Of a stretch of DNA of 7,180 nucleotides, positions 1-6,485 are shown piece after piece. The stretch lies in assembly GCA_947461915.1 (NCBI GenBank), contig CANHNG010000088.1, positions 1 through 7,180 on the forward strand, given 5' to 3'. The notes beneath the pieces are model-generated. The model did not search any database. It saw only the letters and a list, made by a program, of their open reading frames with translations, and had not been told where the DNA came from. The DNA comes from Flavobacteriaceae bacterium (GTDB lineage: Bacteria > Bacteroidota > Bacteroidia > Flavobacteriales > Flavobacteriaceae). A program made the position numbers and the translations under genes. Position 1 is the stretch's first letter; every line of letters starts with the position of its first letter.

Positions 1-1140
1 GCCTTATTGCCTTTTACCTTCACACGACCGGTTGCCGACATTCTTATTGGAATCATGACGATTCGCCAAAAATGGGAAATGCGTTTGGGTTCCACTACAA
101 CAACTTTAACGGAGGAATATTTGTCCGAGAAATTCCCCATGGTCGAAATGGAGGAAAATGTGATGATAAACGCGTCGTTTGTTCCCAATGCAGTTTTAAC
201 CGAAATGGTTGGCGCTCTCGAATCGAATCAAGCTATTTTTAAAGGAGAAGATGTTATTGCTTTTTATACAGCGGAAAACCAGGAAGAAGTAGATTTTGAC
301 ACTTATGAAATTATAGAATTCAAGGGCGAATGTTTAAGAGTCGAACATACTTGGGATATTTTTTCCAAAAATGATGCTGCGATTCGGGAAGATTTCGAAA
401 TTTTAACCGAAGGTAGAAAATCGCAACCCATTCCCAAGAGTGTCAATACTATTGCAAAAGAAAACATATTTATTGAGGAAGGGGCAAAATTGGAATTCGT
501 AACCTTAAATGCATCGACGGGTCCCATTTATATTGGGAAAAATGCAGAGATAATGGAAGGCTCGGTTATTCGTGGACCTTTTGCGTTATGTGAAGGAGCT
601 ATGGCGAAGTTGGCAACAAAAGTGTATGGCGCTACAACCGTTGGGCCACATTCCAGAATTGGTGGAGAAGTAAACAATTCAGTACTGTTTGGCTATTCCA
701 ACAAAGGACACGACGGGTTTTTAGGGAATTCTGTTTTGGGGGAATGGTGCAATATTGGTGCCGACAGTAATAATTCTAATTTAAAAAACAACTACGAAGA
801 AGTAAAATTGTGGAGTTATGAAACGGAAGCTTTTGAAAAAACAGGACTTCAGTTTTGTGGATTAATGATGGGGGACCACAGTAAATGTGGTATCAATACG
901 ATGTTCAACACCGGAACTGTTGTGGGTGTGAGTGCCAATATTTTTGGTGCCGGATTTCCACGTAATTTCGTGCCGAGTTTTTCATGGGGAGGCGCAGCAG
1001 GTTTTACTATTTATATGACCAAAAAAGCTTTTGAAACCGCCCGATTGGTTATGAGTCGCAGAGGAGTTGACTTCGATGAAAAAGAAGCCGCCATTTTGCA
1101 ACACGTTTTTGAAGAAACTAAAATTTGGAGGAAGGAGTAA
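1..1140 (+). CDS. Alternative GlmU-type UDP-GlcNAc diphosphorylase / glucosamine-1-phosphate N-acetyltransferase (5' end off window)
   Basis: This is the Bacteroidota GlmU-like family (the TIGR03991 'alt_bact_glmU' type), thought to make UDP-GlcNAc for peptidoglycan and other glycans in the cytoplasm. The frame is open from base 1 and encodes ALLPFTFTRPVADI, which in relatives lies about a dozen residues inside the protein. The TTG at position 7 is therefore an internal leucine and the real start is upstream of the window. Of the protein, 379 residues are visible, and I recall about 390 for the family. The N-terminal part (to about residue 150) is the nucleotidyltransferase-like domain, without the classic LxxGxGTRM loop of true GlmU. 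Residues about 155-315 carry isoleucine- and valine-rich hexapeptide repeats of a left-handed beta-helix, including the motifs NKGHDGFLG and GADSNNSNLKNN. The frame is intact to a TAA stop, and a terminator follows. The family call is confident. The exact substrate is inferred from the family, and such proteins are also annotated simply as sugar nucleotidyltransferases. Confidence 0.87.
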   Translation, partial: ALLPFTFTRPVADILIGIMTIRQKWEMRLGSTTTTLTEEYLSEKFPMVEMEENVMINASFVPNAVLTEMVGALESNQAIFKGEDVIAFYTAENQEEVDFDTYEIIEFKGECLRVEHTWDIFSKNDAAIREDFEILTEGRKSQPIPKSVNTIAKENIFIEEGAKLEFVTLNASTGPIYIGKNAEIMEGSVIRGPFALCEGAMAKLATKVYGATTVGPHSRIGGEVNNSVLFGYSNKGHDGFLGNSVLGEWCNIGADSNNSNLKNNYEEVKLWSYETEAFEKTGLQFCGLMMGDHSKCGINTMFNTGTVVGVSANIFGAGFPRNFVPSFSWGGAAGFTIYMTKKAFETARLVMSRRGVDFDEKEAAILQHVFEETKIWRKE

Positions 1141-1173
1141 TCTGAATATTTACAGATTTTATAATTTAAAATC

Positions 1174-1206
1174 ACCGCAATTGCAAAAGTAGTTGTGGTT
1201 TTTTTT
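1174..1206 (+). terminator. Intrinsic terminator after the GlmU-like gene
   Basis: ACCGCAA (1174-1180) pairs with TTGTGGT (1193-1199), giving 7 bp with one G-U pair. T1181-G1192 and T1182-A1191 can extend this to 9 bp around an 8-nt loop. A run of eight T follows directly (1199-1206). It lies 33 bp after the stop codon, which is a typical position, and should separate the GlmU-like transcript from mtaB. Confidence 0.7.
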
Positions 1207-1230
1207 ACTTCATTTTAAAGTTTTTGTACG

Positions 1231-1238
1231 TAAATTTG
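1231..1238 (+). promoter_or_regulatory. Candidate Bacteroidota -7 promoter element for mtaB
   Basis: TAAATTTG matches the Bacteroidota primary sigma factor -7 consensus TAnnTTTG exactly. It lies between the upstream terminator and mtaB, and would give a leader of roughly 35-40 nt to the ATG at 1283. I do not see a good TTTG-type -33 box at the usual distance of about 19-20 bp upstream. In AT-rich DNA an 8-mer with two free positions can occur by chance, so this call rests mainly on position. Confidence 0.4.
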
Positions 1239-1282
1239 CAATCTTAATTTTTTGACAACGATTTCATTAATTGAGAACACTT

Positions 1283-2611
1283 ATGGAAAACAGAAAAAAA
1301 GTAGCCTTTTATACTTTAGGTTGCAAGCTAAATTTCTCCGAAACCTCCACAATCGCTAGAAATTTCGAAAACGAAGGTTTTGACCGCGTCGATTTTGAAG
1401 AAGTGGCTGATATGTATGTGATTAATACGTGTTCCGTGACTGAAAATGCTGACAAACAATTCAAGCAAGTCGTTCGTAAAGCGATGAAACTGAATGACAG
1501 AGCTTTTGTTGCCGCCGTCGGTTGTTACGCCCAATTGAAACCCGAGGAATTAGCCGCTGTTGATGGAGTTGATTTGGTTCTGGGTGCCACCGAAAAGTTT
1601 AAAATCACAGACTACATAAATGATTTATCCAAAAACGATTTTGGCGAAGTGCATTCTTGCGAGATTTCCGAAGCCGATTTCTATGTAGGAAGTTATTCCA
1701 TCGGTGACAGAACGCGAGCTTTCTTGAAAGTGCAGGACGGCTGCGATTATAAATGTACCTATTGCACAATTCCATTGGCGAGAGGAATTTCCCGAAGTGA
1801 CGAACTGGAAAACGTGTTGAATAATGCCAAAGAAATTTCCGCGCAAAACATCAAAGAAATAGTTTTGACGGGTGTGAATATTGGTGATTATGGGAAAGGG
1901 GAATTTGGCAACAAAAAACACGAACATACTTTCTTGGAATTAGTTCAGGAATTAGATAAAGTTGAAGGGATTGAACGTTTGAGGATCTCCTCTATTGAAC
2001 CCAATTTATTGAAAAACGAAACCATTGAATTTGTTTCCAAAAGCCGCACTTTTGTGCCGCACTTTCATATCCCGTTGCAATCCGGAAGCAACGAAATACT
2101 CAAGTTGATGAAACGCCGTTACCTTCGAGAAATATATACCGAACGAGTAAATAAAATTAGGGAAGTGATGCCTGATGCTTGTATTGGCGTCGATGTAATT
2201 GTAGGTTTTCCTGGAGAAACCGATGAATATTTTCTGGAAACCTATCATTTTTTGAACGATTTGGATATTTCGTATTTACATGTTTTTACGTATTCGGAGC
2301 GTGATAATACGGAAGCAGCCGAAATGCAAGGCATTATCCCCGCTAATGTTCGAGCGAAAAGAAGTAAAATGTTGCGTAGTTTATCGGTGAAAAAACGACG
2401 TGCTTTTTACGAAAGCCAGATTGGTACCAACAGAACCGTTCTTTTCGAAAGTGAAAATAAAGAAGGTTATATTCATGGATTTACAGAGAATTACGTTCGA
2501 GTAAAAACACCTTGGAATCCTGAATTATCCAATACTTTGCGTGAAATTAAATTGACCAAACTTGATGAGGATGGAAGCGTGAGGTTCGATTTTATAGATG
2601 TTCAGATTTAA
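1283..2611 (+). CDS. mtaB: MtaB-type tRNA ms2t6A37 methylthiotransferase
   Basis: This is a radical SAM methylthiotransferase that adds a methylthio group at C2 of N6-threonylcarbamoyladenosine-37 in tRNAs reading ANN codons, which supports decoding accuracy. The protein has 442 residues, usual for the family, with three domains. The N-terminal MTTase domain has three cysteines for an auxiliary 4Fe-4S cluster (C14 in FYTLGCKLN, C50 in NTCSVTENAD, C81 in VGCYAQ). The radical SAM core has the CxxxCxxC motif CDYKCTYC (C154, C158, C161). The C-terminal TRAM-like tRNA-binding region covers about 375-442. The TLGCKxNxxE opening and the C-terminal region favour MtaB over MiaB or RimO. I chose the ATG at 1283 because MENRKKVAFYTLGCK fits the family start. 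A TTG four codons upstream (1271) is in frame but adds unrelated residues. No Shine-Dalgarno sequence is visible, as is usual in Bacteroidota. Confidence 0.93.
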   Translation: MENRKKVAFYTLGCKLNFSETSTIARNFENEGFDRVDFEEVADMYVINTCSVTENADKQFKQVVRKAMKLNDRAFVAAVGCYAQLKPEELAAVDGVDLVLGATEKFKITDYINDLSKNDFGEVHSCEISEADFYVGSYSIGDRTRAFLKVQDGCDYKCTYCTIPLARGISRSDELENVLNNAKEISAQNIKEIVLTGVNIGDYGKGEFGNKKHEHTFLELVQELDKVEGIERLRISSIEPNLLKNETIEFVSKSRTFVPHFHIPLQSGSNEILKLMKRRYLREIYTERVNKIREVMPDACIGVDVIVGFPGETDEYFLETYHFLNDLDISYLHVFTYSERDNTEAAEMQGIIPANVRAKRSKMLRSLSVKKRRAFYESQIGTNRTVLFESENKEGYIHGFTENYVRVKTPWNPELSNTLREIKLTKLDEDGSVRFDFIDVQI

Positions 2612-2640
2612 ATAAAATCATATTCAAAAAGGAGTGCGGG

Positions 2641-2682
2641 ATGTTTTACTATATCTTTGCCAACCAAATAATCTCAAATTGA
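2641..2682 (+). CDS. Possible 13-codon upstream ORF overlapping the MATE start
   Basis: ATG at 2641 opens a 13-codon frame (MFYYIFANQIISN) ending in TGA at 2680-2682. This overlaps the proposed MATE TTG start at 2679-2681 as TTGA. AAAAAGGAG ends 6 nt before the ATG, a Shine-Dalgarno-like sequence that is unusual for this window. It could serve as a leader peptide that brings ribosomes to the weak TTG start. It could equally be chance, and a transcript from the -7 element at 2652-2659 would not contain it. The peptide itself has no recognisable function. Confidence 0.25.
   Translation: MFYYIFANQIISN
2652..2659 (+). promoter_or_regulatory. Possible -7 promoter element before the MATE gene
   Basis: TATCTTTG matches TAnnTTTG and ends 19 bp before the proposed TTG start at 2679. 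A transcript from here would have a leader of only about 10-15 nt. No TTTG-like -33 box is seen about 19-20 bp upstream, where the sequence is G-rich (GGAGTGCGGG). It is a weak call that competes with read-through from mtaB. Confidence 0.27.
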
Positions 2683-4061
2683 ACTTCTCCCAATATACAA
2701 AAGAGTTTTCCTATAATTTAAGACTGGCTTATCCAGTTATACTTGGAATGCTTGGTCATACTTTAATAGGAATTGTAGATAATTTTATGGTGGGTAACCT
2801 TGGTTCTACTGAGTTGGCTGCAGTTTCGTTGGGCAATAGTTTTATCTTTATTGGAATGTCATTGGGAATTGGTTTTTCCACTGCCATCACGCCTTTGGTT
2901 GCGGAAGCCGATGCCGAAAAAGATGAAAAAAAAATCCGAAGCACTTTTCATCACGGTTTGTTGTTGTGTACCCTTTTGGGAATTGCGATATTCGTTTTGA
3001 TTGTTTTAGCAAAACCTATAATGAAACTGATGAATCAGCCTGAAGCGGTTGTCGATATGGCCACTCCCTACATTGATTGGGTTGCTTTTTCCTTAATCCC
3101 TGTTATCATTTTTCAAGGCTATAAGCAATTTGCAGACGGTTTGTCGCAAACAAAATATTCTATGTACGCTATTTACTTGGCCAATGGGGTTCATATTTTC
3201 TTTAATTATGTATTGATTTATGGTGTCTGGGGTTTTCCAAAATTAGGGATTTTGGGTGCAGCGTTGGGAACGGTAATTTCCCGAATTATGATGGTTGTTT
3301 TCCTTCATTTTCTACTTCGAAAAAATGTGCTTTTTAAAAGATATTTCAAGAATTTTAGTTTCTTCGAAATTCGAAAATCCATCTTGAATAAAATTATCAA
3401 TCTTGGTCTGCCCTCGGCAATGCAAATGTTGTTTGAAGTAACTTTGTTTACGGCTGCCATTTGGCTTTCGGGAACGTTAGGAAAAAACAGTCAAGCTGCC
3501 AATCAAATTGCACTAACACTTGCCTCATCCACTTTTATGGTCGCTATGGGTTTTAGTGTTGCAGCTATGATTAGGGTTAGCAATGCTAAAGGGATGAAGG
3601 ATTATAAGCAAATGGTTACTGTAGCTCGTTCTATATTTTTGTTGACGATAATGGTAGAAATATTTTTCGGACTAGTTTTCGTGATTTTGCATAATTTCTT
3701 ACCTCATTTATTTTTGAATATGTCTGATTCTGTCCAAATGATGGATAATGAAGAAATCATAAGTATTGCTTCCAAATTGCTTTTTGTGGCAGCCGTATTT
3801 CAAATTTCAGATGGAATTCAAGTAGTGGTTTTGGGAGCTTTGCGAGGTTTGCAAGATGTTAAAATTCCCATGTATATTACCTTTGTAGCATATTGGATAA
3901 TAGGATTTCCAATTTCATATTATTTAGGCAAACAGACTGATCTGGGAGCAACAGGAATTTGGATAGGACTTCTAGCGGGATTGTCAGCGGCAGCTTTTTT
4001 TTTGTATATTCGCTTTGCAAGATTGACTGCGAAGTTGGTAGAAGAAAATCTTGAAGATTAA
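2679..4061 (+). CDS. MATE-family multidrug/cation efflux transporter
   Basis: This is an inner-membrane antiporter of the MATE (NorM-like) family, exporting cationic drugs, dyes or metabolites against Na+ or H+. From the TTG at 2679 it has 460 residues, the normal length. Hydrophobic segments run through the whole protein, consistent with 12 transmembrane helices in two six-helix halves. Family-like stretches include YPVILGMLGHTLIGIVDNF with GNLGSTELAAVSLGNS near the N-terminus, GYKQFADGLSQTKYSM mid-protein, GKNSQAANQIALTLASSTFM opening the second half, and GALRGLQDVKIP late. On the start: the frame opens with a GTG at 2634, but the extra MRDVLLYLCQPNNLK does not resemble the family, whereas MNFSQYTKEF from the TTG does. 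No in-frame ATG occurs until within the first helix. It starts 67 bp after mtaB, so co-transcription is possible. The substrate cannot be read from the sequence. The gene holds an A9 and a T9 tract, but the frame is intact. Confidence 0.9.
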   Translation: MNFSQYTKEFSYNLRLAYPVILGMLGHTLIGIVDNFMVGNLGSTELAAVSLGNSFIFIGMSLGIGFSTAITPLVAEADAEKDEKKIRSTFHHGLLLCTLLGIAIFVLIVLAKPIMKLMNQPEAVVDMATPYIDWVAFSLIPVIIFQGYKQFADGLSQTKYSMYAIYLANGVHIFFNYVLIYGVWGFPKLGILGAALGTVISRIMMVVFLHFLLRKNVLFKRYFKNFSFFEIRKSILNKIINLGLPSAMQMLFEVTLFTAAIWLSGTLGKNSQAANQIALTLASSTFMVAMGFSVAAMIRVSNAKGMKDYKQMVTVARSIFLLTIMVEIFFGLVFVILHNFLPHLFLNMSDSVQMMDNEEIISIASKLLFVAAVFQISDGIQVVVLGALRGLQDVKIPMYITFVAYWIIGFPISYYLGKQTDLGATGIWIGLLAGLSAAAFFLYIRFARLTAKLVEENLED

Positions 4062-4071
4062 ATTTTTCTAT

Positions 4072-4106
4072 AAAGGAATACTAATTCAAAAGAAAAGGAA
4101 TACTAA
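4072..4106 (+). repeat. Two 13-bp direct repeats before the prohibitin gene
   Basis: AAAGGAATACTAA occurs exactly at 4072-4084 and again at 4094-4106. The start-to-start distance is 22 bp, about two helical turns. The second copy ends 16 bp before the prohibitin ATG. Each contains an AAAGGA that resembles a weak ribosome-binding sequence, but the nearer one is too far from the ATG for standard use. The repeat could be a regulator site or a small local duplication. Confidence 0.7.
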
Positions 4107-4122
4107 CTAAAATTCAAACAAA

Positions 4123-5034
4123 ATGATACTATTTATAATTATTGGGATAATTTTATGGATTGTAAGTTATACATTAAAAAGCAATATTAGTAATCCGTTT
4201 TCGAAATTTTCGAACACGCTCAAGAAGATTGCCATAATAGTAATTGCTTTAGGGATTTTCTCCTCAATGTTCAAACAAATTGATGCGGGTAGGGTTGGAG
4301 TTCAATCGCTCTACGGAAGTGTTCAATCTGATGTATTGGAAAGTGGTTTGCATTTGATAAACCCACTTTTGGAGGTAACCGATTTTGATATTCAAACCCA
4401 AAATTATACCATGTCTGCCATTCATGGAGAAGGCGCACAGGAAGGAGATGACGCTATTCGTGTTTTGTCTAATGATGGATTGGAAGTGGTAATCGATTTG
4501 ACGGTTTTGTATCGGATTACTCCAAACGATGCTCCTAAAATTTTCAAACAAATAGGGGTGAATTATACCGATAAAATTGTTCGTCCCGTTACTAGAACCC
4601 GTATTCGTGACAACGCTGTTTATTATGATGCGGTGGCATTGTATTCTACAAAAAGAAACGAATTTCAGCAACGAATTTTTAAAAGCATTGAAGAAGATTT
4701 TAAAGCTAGAGGTTTAGTTTTAGAGCAATTATTGATTCGAAATATTAATCTTCCCGTATCAGTAAAAGCGTCAATTGAAAGTAAAATTAATGCAGAGCAA
4801 GATGCCCAGAAAATGACTTTTGTACTTCAAAAAGAAAAACAGGAAGCCGAAAGAAAGCGGGTGGAAGCGCAAGGTATTGCTGATTATCAGCGTATTATTT
4901 CAATGGGATTGACGGATAAACAATTGCAATACGAATCTATAAAAGCCCAAAAAGAATTAGCAGCATCACCAAATACTAAAATCATTTTTATGAATAGTAA
5001 GGGGAATGCGCCAATTATTCTTTCTGACAAATAG
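4123..5034 (+). CDS. Prohibitin family (SPFH domain) membrane protein
   Basis: This is a membrane-anchored SPFH/Band 7 protein of the prohibitin type. Such proteins form large ring or cage oligomers on the inner membrane that organise lipid domains and often bind membrane proteases. The protein has 303 residues. Two hydrophobic stretches lie at the N-terminus (about 2-18 and 36-50). The SPFH domain begins at IDAGRVGVQSLYG (about 53) and includes GLHLINPLLEV (75-85) and the VRPVTRTRIRD region (153-163), and runs to about residue 210. A charged segment rich in Q, E, K and R (about 217-250, INAEQDAQKM, EKQEAERKRVEAQG) should form the coiled coil. A short tail ends in NTKIIFMNSKGNAPIIL, similar to other bacterial prohibitins. 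The ATG at 4123 opens straight into the first hydrophobic segment, and no better start is visible. It begins 61 bp after the MATE gene. No FtsH or HflC gene is nearby, so the partner is unknown. Confidence 0.9.
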   Translation: MILFIIIGIILWIVSYTLKSNISNPFSKFSNTLKKIAIIVIALGIFSSMFKQIDAGRVGVQSLYGSVQSDVLESGLHLINPLLEVTDFDIQTQNYTMSAIHGEGAQEGDDAIRVLSNDGLEVVIDLTVLYRITPNDAPKIFKQIGVNYTDKIVRPVTRTRIRDNAVYYDAVALYSTKRNEFQQRIFKSIEEDFKARGLVLEQLLIRNINLPVSVKASIESKINAEQDAQKMTFVLQKEKQEAERKRVEAQGIADYQRIISMGLTDKQLQYESIKAQKELAASPNTKIIFMNSKGNAPIILSDK

Positions 5035-5042
5035 TTTTTTGG

Positions 5043-5091
5043 GGTTAATCGGTTGTTTACCGAATAGCCAAATCGACGATTAACCGATTAA
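5043..5091. repeat. Nested inverted-repeat element between the prohibitin gene and the small acidic ORF
   Basis: Two overlapping perfect inverted repeats share the same arms. TTAATCGGTT (5045-5054) pairs with AACCGATTAA (5082-5091), 10 bp. GGTTAATCG (5043-5051) pairs with CGATTAACC (5077-5085), 9 bp. A third, smaller hairpin is TCGGT (5049-5053) with ACCGA (5059-5063). The right side also contains GATTAA twice in direct orientation. The structures exclude one another. No T-run follows on either strand, so it is not a standard terminator. It sits 9 bp before the ATG at 5101, so it would lie in the leader of the small ORF. It might be a dispersed intergenic repeat, an operator or an RNA element. 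Confidence 0.65.
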
Positions 5092-5100
5092 ACATAAAAA

Positions 5101-5331
5101 ATGGAATTACCAAAATTTTTACTAGGCGACAACACTGATTTTCCGGAAGATATTTTCATCATTCATCTGGATTATCCACGATTTATTATCAACCTCAAAG
5201 ATGATGAGGTAGAGTTTATGGAAGAAGCTGAAGACCTTGATGAATCCGAATTAAATGAAGAAATGGAAGGGCTTATTGTTCTAGCTAACGACTTTTATGA
5301 TCGGGAAATGGAGCGCTACGAGAAGGAATAA
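5101..5331 (+). CDS. Small, very acidic protein of unknown function
   Basis: I recognise this only as a conserved-looking flavobacterial hypothetical protein and know of no function. It has 76 residues, of which 26 are D or E against 6 K or R, giving a net charge near -20. It has no cysteine, signal peptide or transmembrane segment, so it is probably a soluble cytoplasmic protein. The N-terminal half (PKFLLGDNTDFPEDIFIIHLDYPRF in part) looks like a short folded unit with beta strands. A Glu/Asp-rich stretch (about 34-56) follows, and then a probable helix ending in NDFYDREMERYEKE. ATG at 5101 is preceded by an A-rich leader (CATAAAAA). It lies 66 bp after the prohibitin gene, with the inverted-repeat element between them, and its stop is 2 bp from the stop of meaB on the other strand. 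The compact fold-like composition and clean start make a real gene likely. Confidence 0.8.
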   Translation: MELPKFLLGDNTDFPEDIFIIHLDYPRFIINLKDDEVEFMEEAEDLDESELNEEMEGLIVLANDFYDREMERYEKE

Positions 5332-5333
5332 AT

Positions 5334-6485
5334 TTATTTTTTTAAATACTTTTCCAATAATAAAGCGGCGGCTGCAAAAGGGGATATTTCACCATTTTGC
5401 ACCGCTTTTTTTGTAGGATTCAAAAGTTTTTGAATTTCCGGATGGTTGTAAAAGTTGGTTTTCAATTGCTCATTAATAGTTTCCAAAAACCAATATTGGT
5501 TTTGCTCTTTTCGCTTTTCGAAAAAATATTTATTTCCTTTTGTAAGTTCAATGAACTTCTCGATAGTTTTCCAAACTTCTGGAATTCCCTCATGAGTTAT
5601 GGCGCTACAAGTCGAAGTTGTTGGTTTCCAACCTGATTTTTTAGCGGGAAAAACATGTAAAGTTCTTTTGAATTCTGCTTCTGCCAATTTAGCTTTTCTG
5701 ATAGTATCACCATCCGATTTATTGATAACAATGGCATCTGCCATTTCCATAATCCCCCGCTTAATCCCTTGTAATTCGTCACCGTCACCGGCAATTTTTA
5801 ATAGAAGAAAAAAGTCCACCATACTGTGAACTGCAGTTTCGCTTTGACCTACGCCAACCGTTTCTATGAGTATGATGTCAAAACCACAAGCTTCACAGAG
5901 CGTAATAGTTTCTCGGGTTTTCCGTGCTACACCTCCCAAAGTTTCTCCTGATGCAGAAGGTCTGATGTAAGCATTTTTATCTTTTACCAATTCCTCCATT
6001 CTGGTTTTGTCACCTAATATACTCCCGTGCGAAATGGTACTGCTGGGATCCACGACTAAAACTGCCACCTTTTTTTCCAACCCGGTCAAATATTTTCCCA
6101 AGGCTTCTATAAAAGTACTTTTCCCAACGCCAGGAATCCCTGTAATTCCTATTCGAACAGATTTATTGCTGTGAGGTAAGCATGCGTTGATTACTTCATT
6201 GGCTTTTGACAAATACTTTGAATTGGTGCTTTCTACCAGTGTAATAGCTCGGCTCAAGGCGGTAACATTCCCTGATAAAATTCCTTCAATTAACTGTTGT
6301 GAGGAGGGTTCTGATTTTCTATGACGTTTAACTTGGATTACAGCATTTGAACTGATAATTTCCGGTGGTGAAATTGCAGCTTTTACATTAATTGCAGTTT
6401 TTTTTGTTTTTTTGCTTTCCAAAACTTGAATCGTTTGAGTAAAAATAGTGAATTTTCGATTAAAATTTTGATTTAATTCAATCAA
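5334..6485 (-). CDS. meaB: MeaB/ArgK-family GTPase, methylmalonyl-CoA mutase chaperone
   Basis: This is a G3E-class P-loop GTPase that guards and reactivates adenosylcobalamin-dependent methylmalonyl-CoA mutase by controlling cofactor loading. It is cytoplasmic, and its mutase partner is not in this window. From the longest start it has 383 residues. The Walker A motif is GIPGVGKST (116-124), followed by VVDPSS (144-149), the switch and Walker B segment DIILIETVGVGQSE (203-216), and the guanine-specificity motif NKSD (255-258). A helical C-terminal dimerisation arm ends at AAAALLLEKYLKK. The usual length is about 330-360. Two starts are possible, both TTG. TTG at 6485 overlaps the nudK stop as TTGA. 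TTG at 6422 would give 362 residues beginning MESKKTKK. No ATG occurs between them or shortly after. The first 60 residues are lysine-rich and low in complexity, so the N-terminus is uncertain while the GTPase domain is clear. Confidence 0.9.
   Translation of the reverse strand: MIELNQNFNRKFTIFTQTIQVLESKKTKKTAINVKAAISPPEIISSNAVIQVKRHRKSEPSSQQLIEGILSGNVTALSRAITLVESTNSKYLSKANEVINACLPHSNKSVRIGITGIPGVGKSTFIEALGKYLTGLEKKVAVLVVDPSSTISHGSILGDKTRMEELVKDKNAYIRPSASGETLGGVARKTRETITLCEACGFDIILIETVGVGQSETAVHSMVDFFLLLKIAGDGDELQGIKRGIMEMADAIVINKSDGDTIRKAKLAEAEFKRTLHVFPAKKSGWKPTTSTCSAITHEGIPEVWKTIEKFIELTKGNKYFFEKRKEQNQYWFLETINEQLKTNFYNHPEIQKLLNPTKKAVQNGEISPFAAAALLLEKYLKK

Noticed and set aside
1271..1282. 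TTG at 1271 as the mtaB start
   Set aside because: The ATG at 1283 gives the family-typical N-terminus, and the four extra codons have no support.
1141..1282. Small RNA or riboswitch in the gap before mtaB
   Set aside because: The gap is explained by a terminator and a -7 promoter element, and no further conserved-looking structure is visible.
1625..1927. 100-codon minus-strand open frame within mtaB
   Set aside because: It is opposite the radical SAM core, and its translation shows no domain or plausible start context.
2800..3000. 66-codon plus-strand frame inside the MATE gene, rich in hydrophobic residues
   Set aside because: It is the +1 reading of a membrane-protein gene, where hydrophobic shadow translations are expected. 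The main frame is intact and family-like.
4264..4671. 135-codon open frame on the minus strand inside the prohibitin gene
   Set aside because: It lies fully opposite a well-supported SPFH gene, its translation has no family-like motif, and long antisense frames are common by chance.
5035..5100. Inverted repeats after the prohibitin gene as an intrinsic terminator
   Set aside because: No T-run follows the stem on either strand, and the loop of the longest stem is 27 nt. It is listed as a repeat element instead.
2634..5331. MATE transporter, prohibitin and small acidic protein as a new three-gene membrane or defence system
   Set aside because: The only evidence is adjacency with 60-70 bp gaps. 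All look like core chromosomal genes, and there are no effector-type domains, mobile-element marks or composition shifts.
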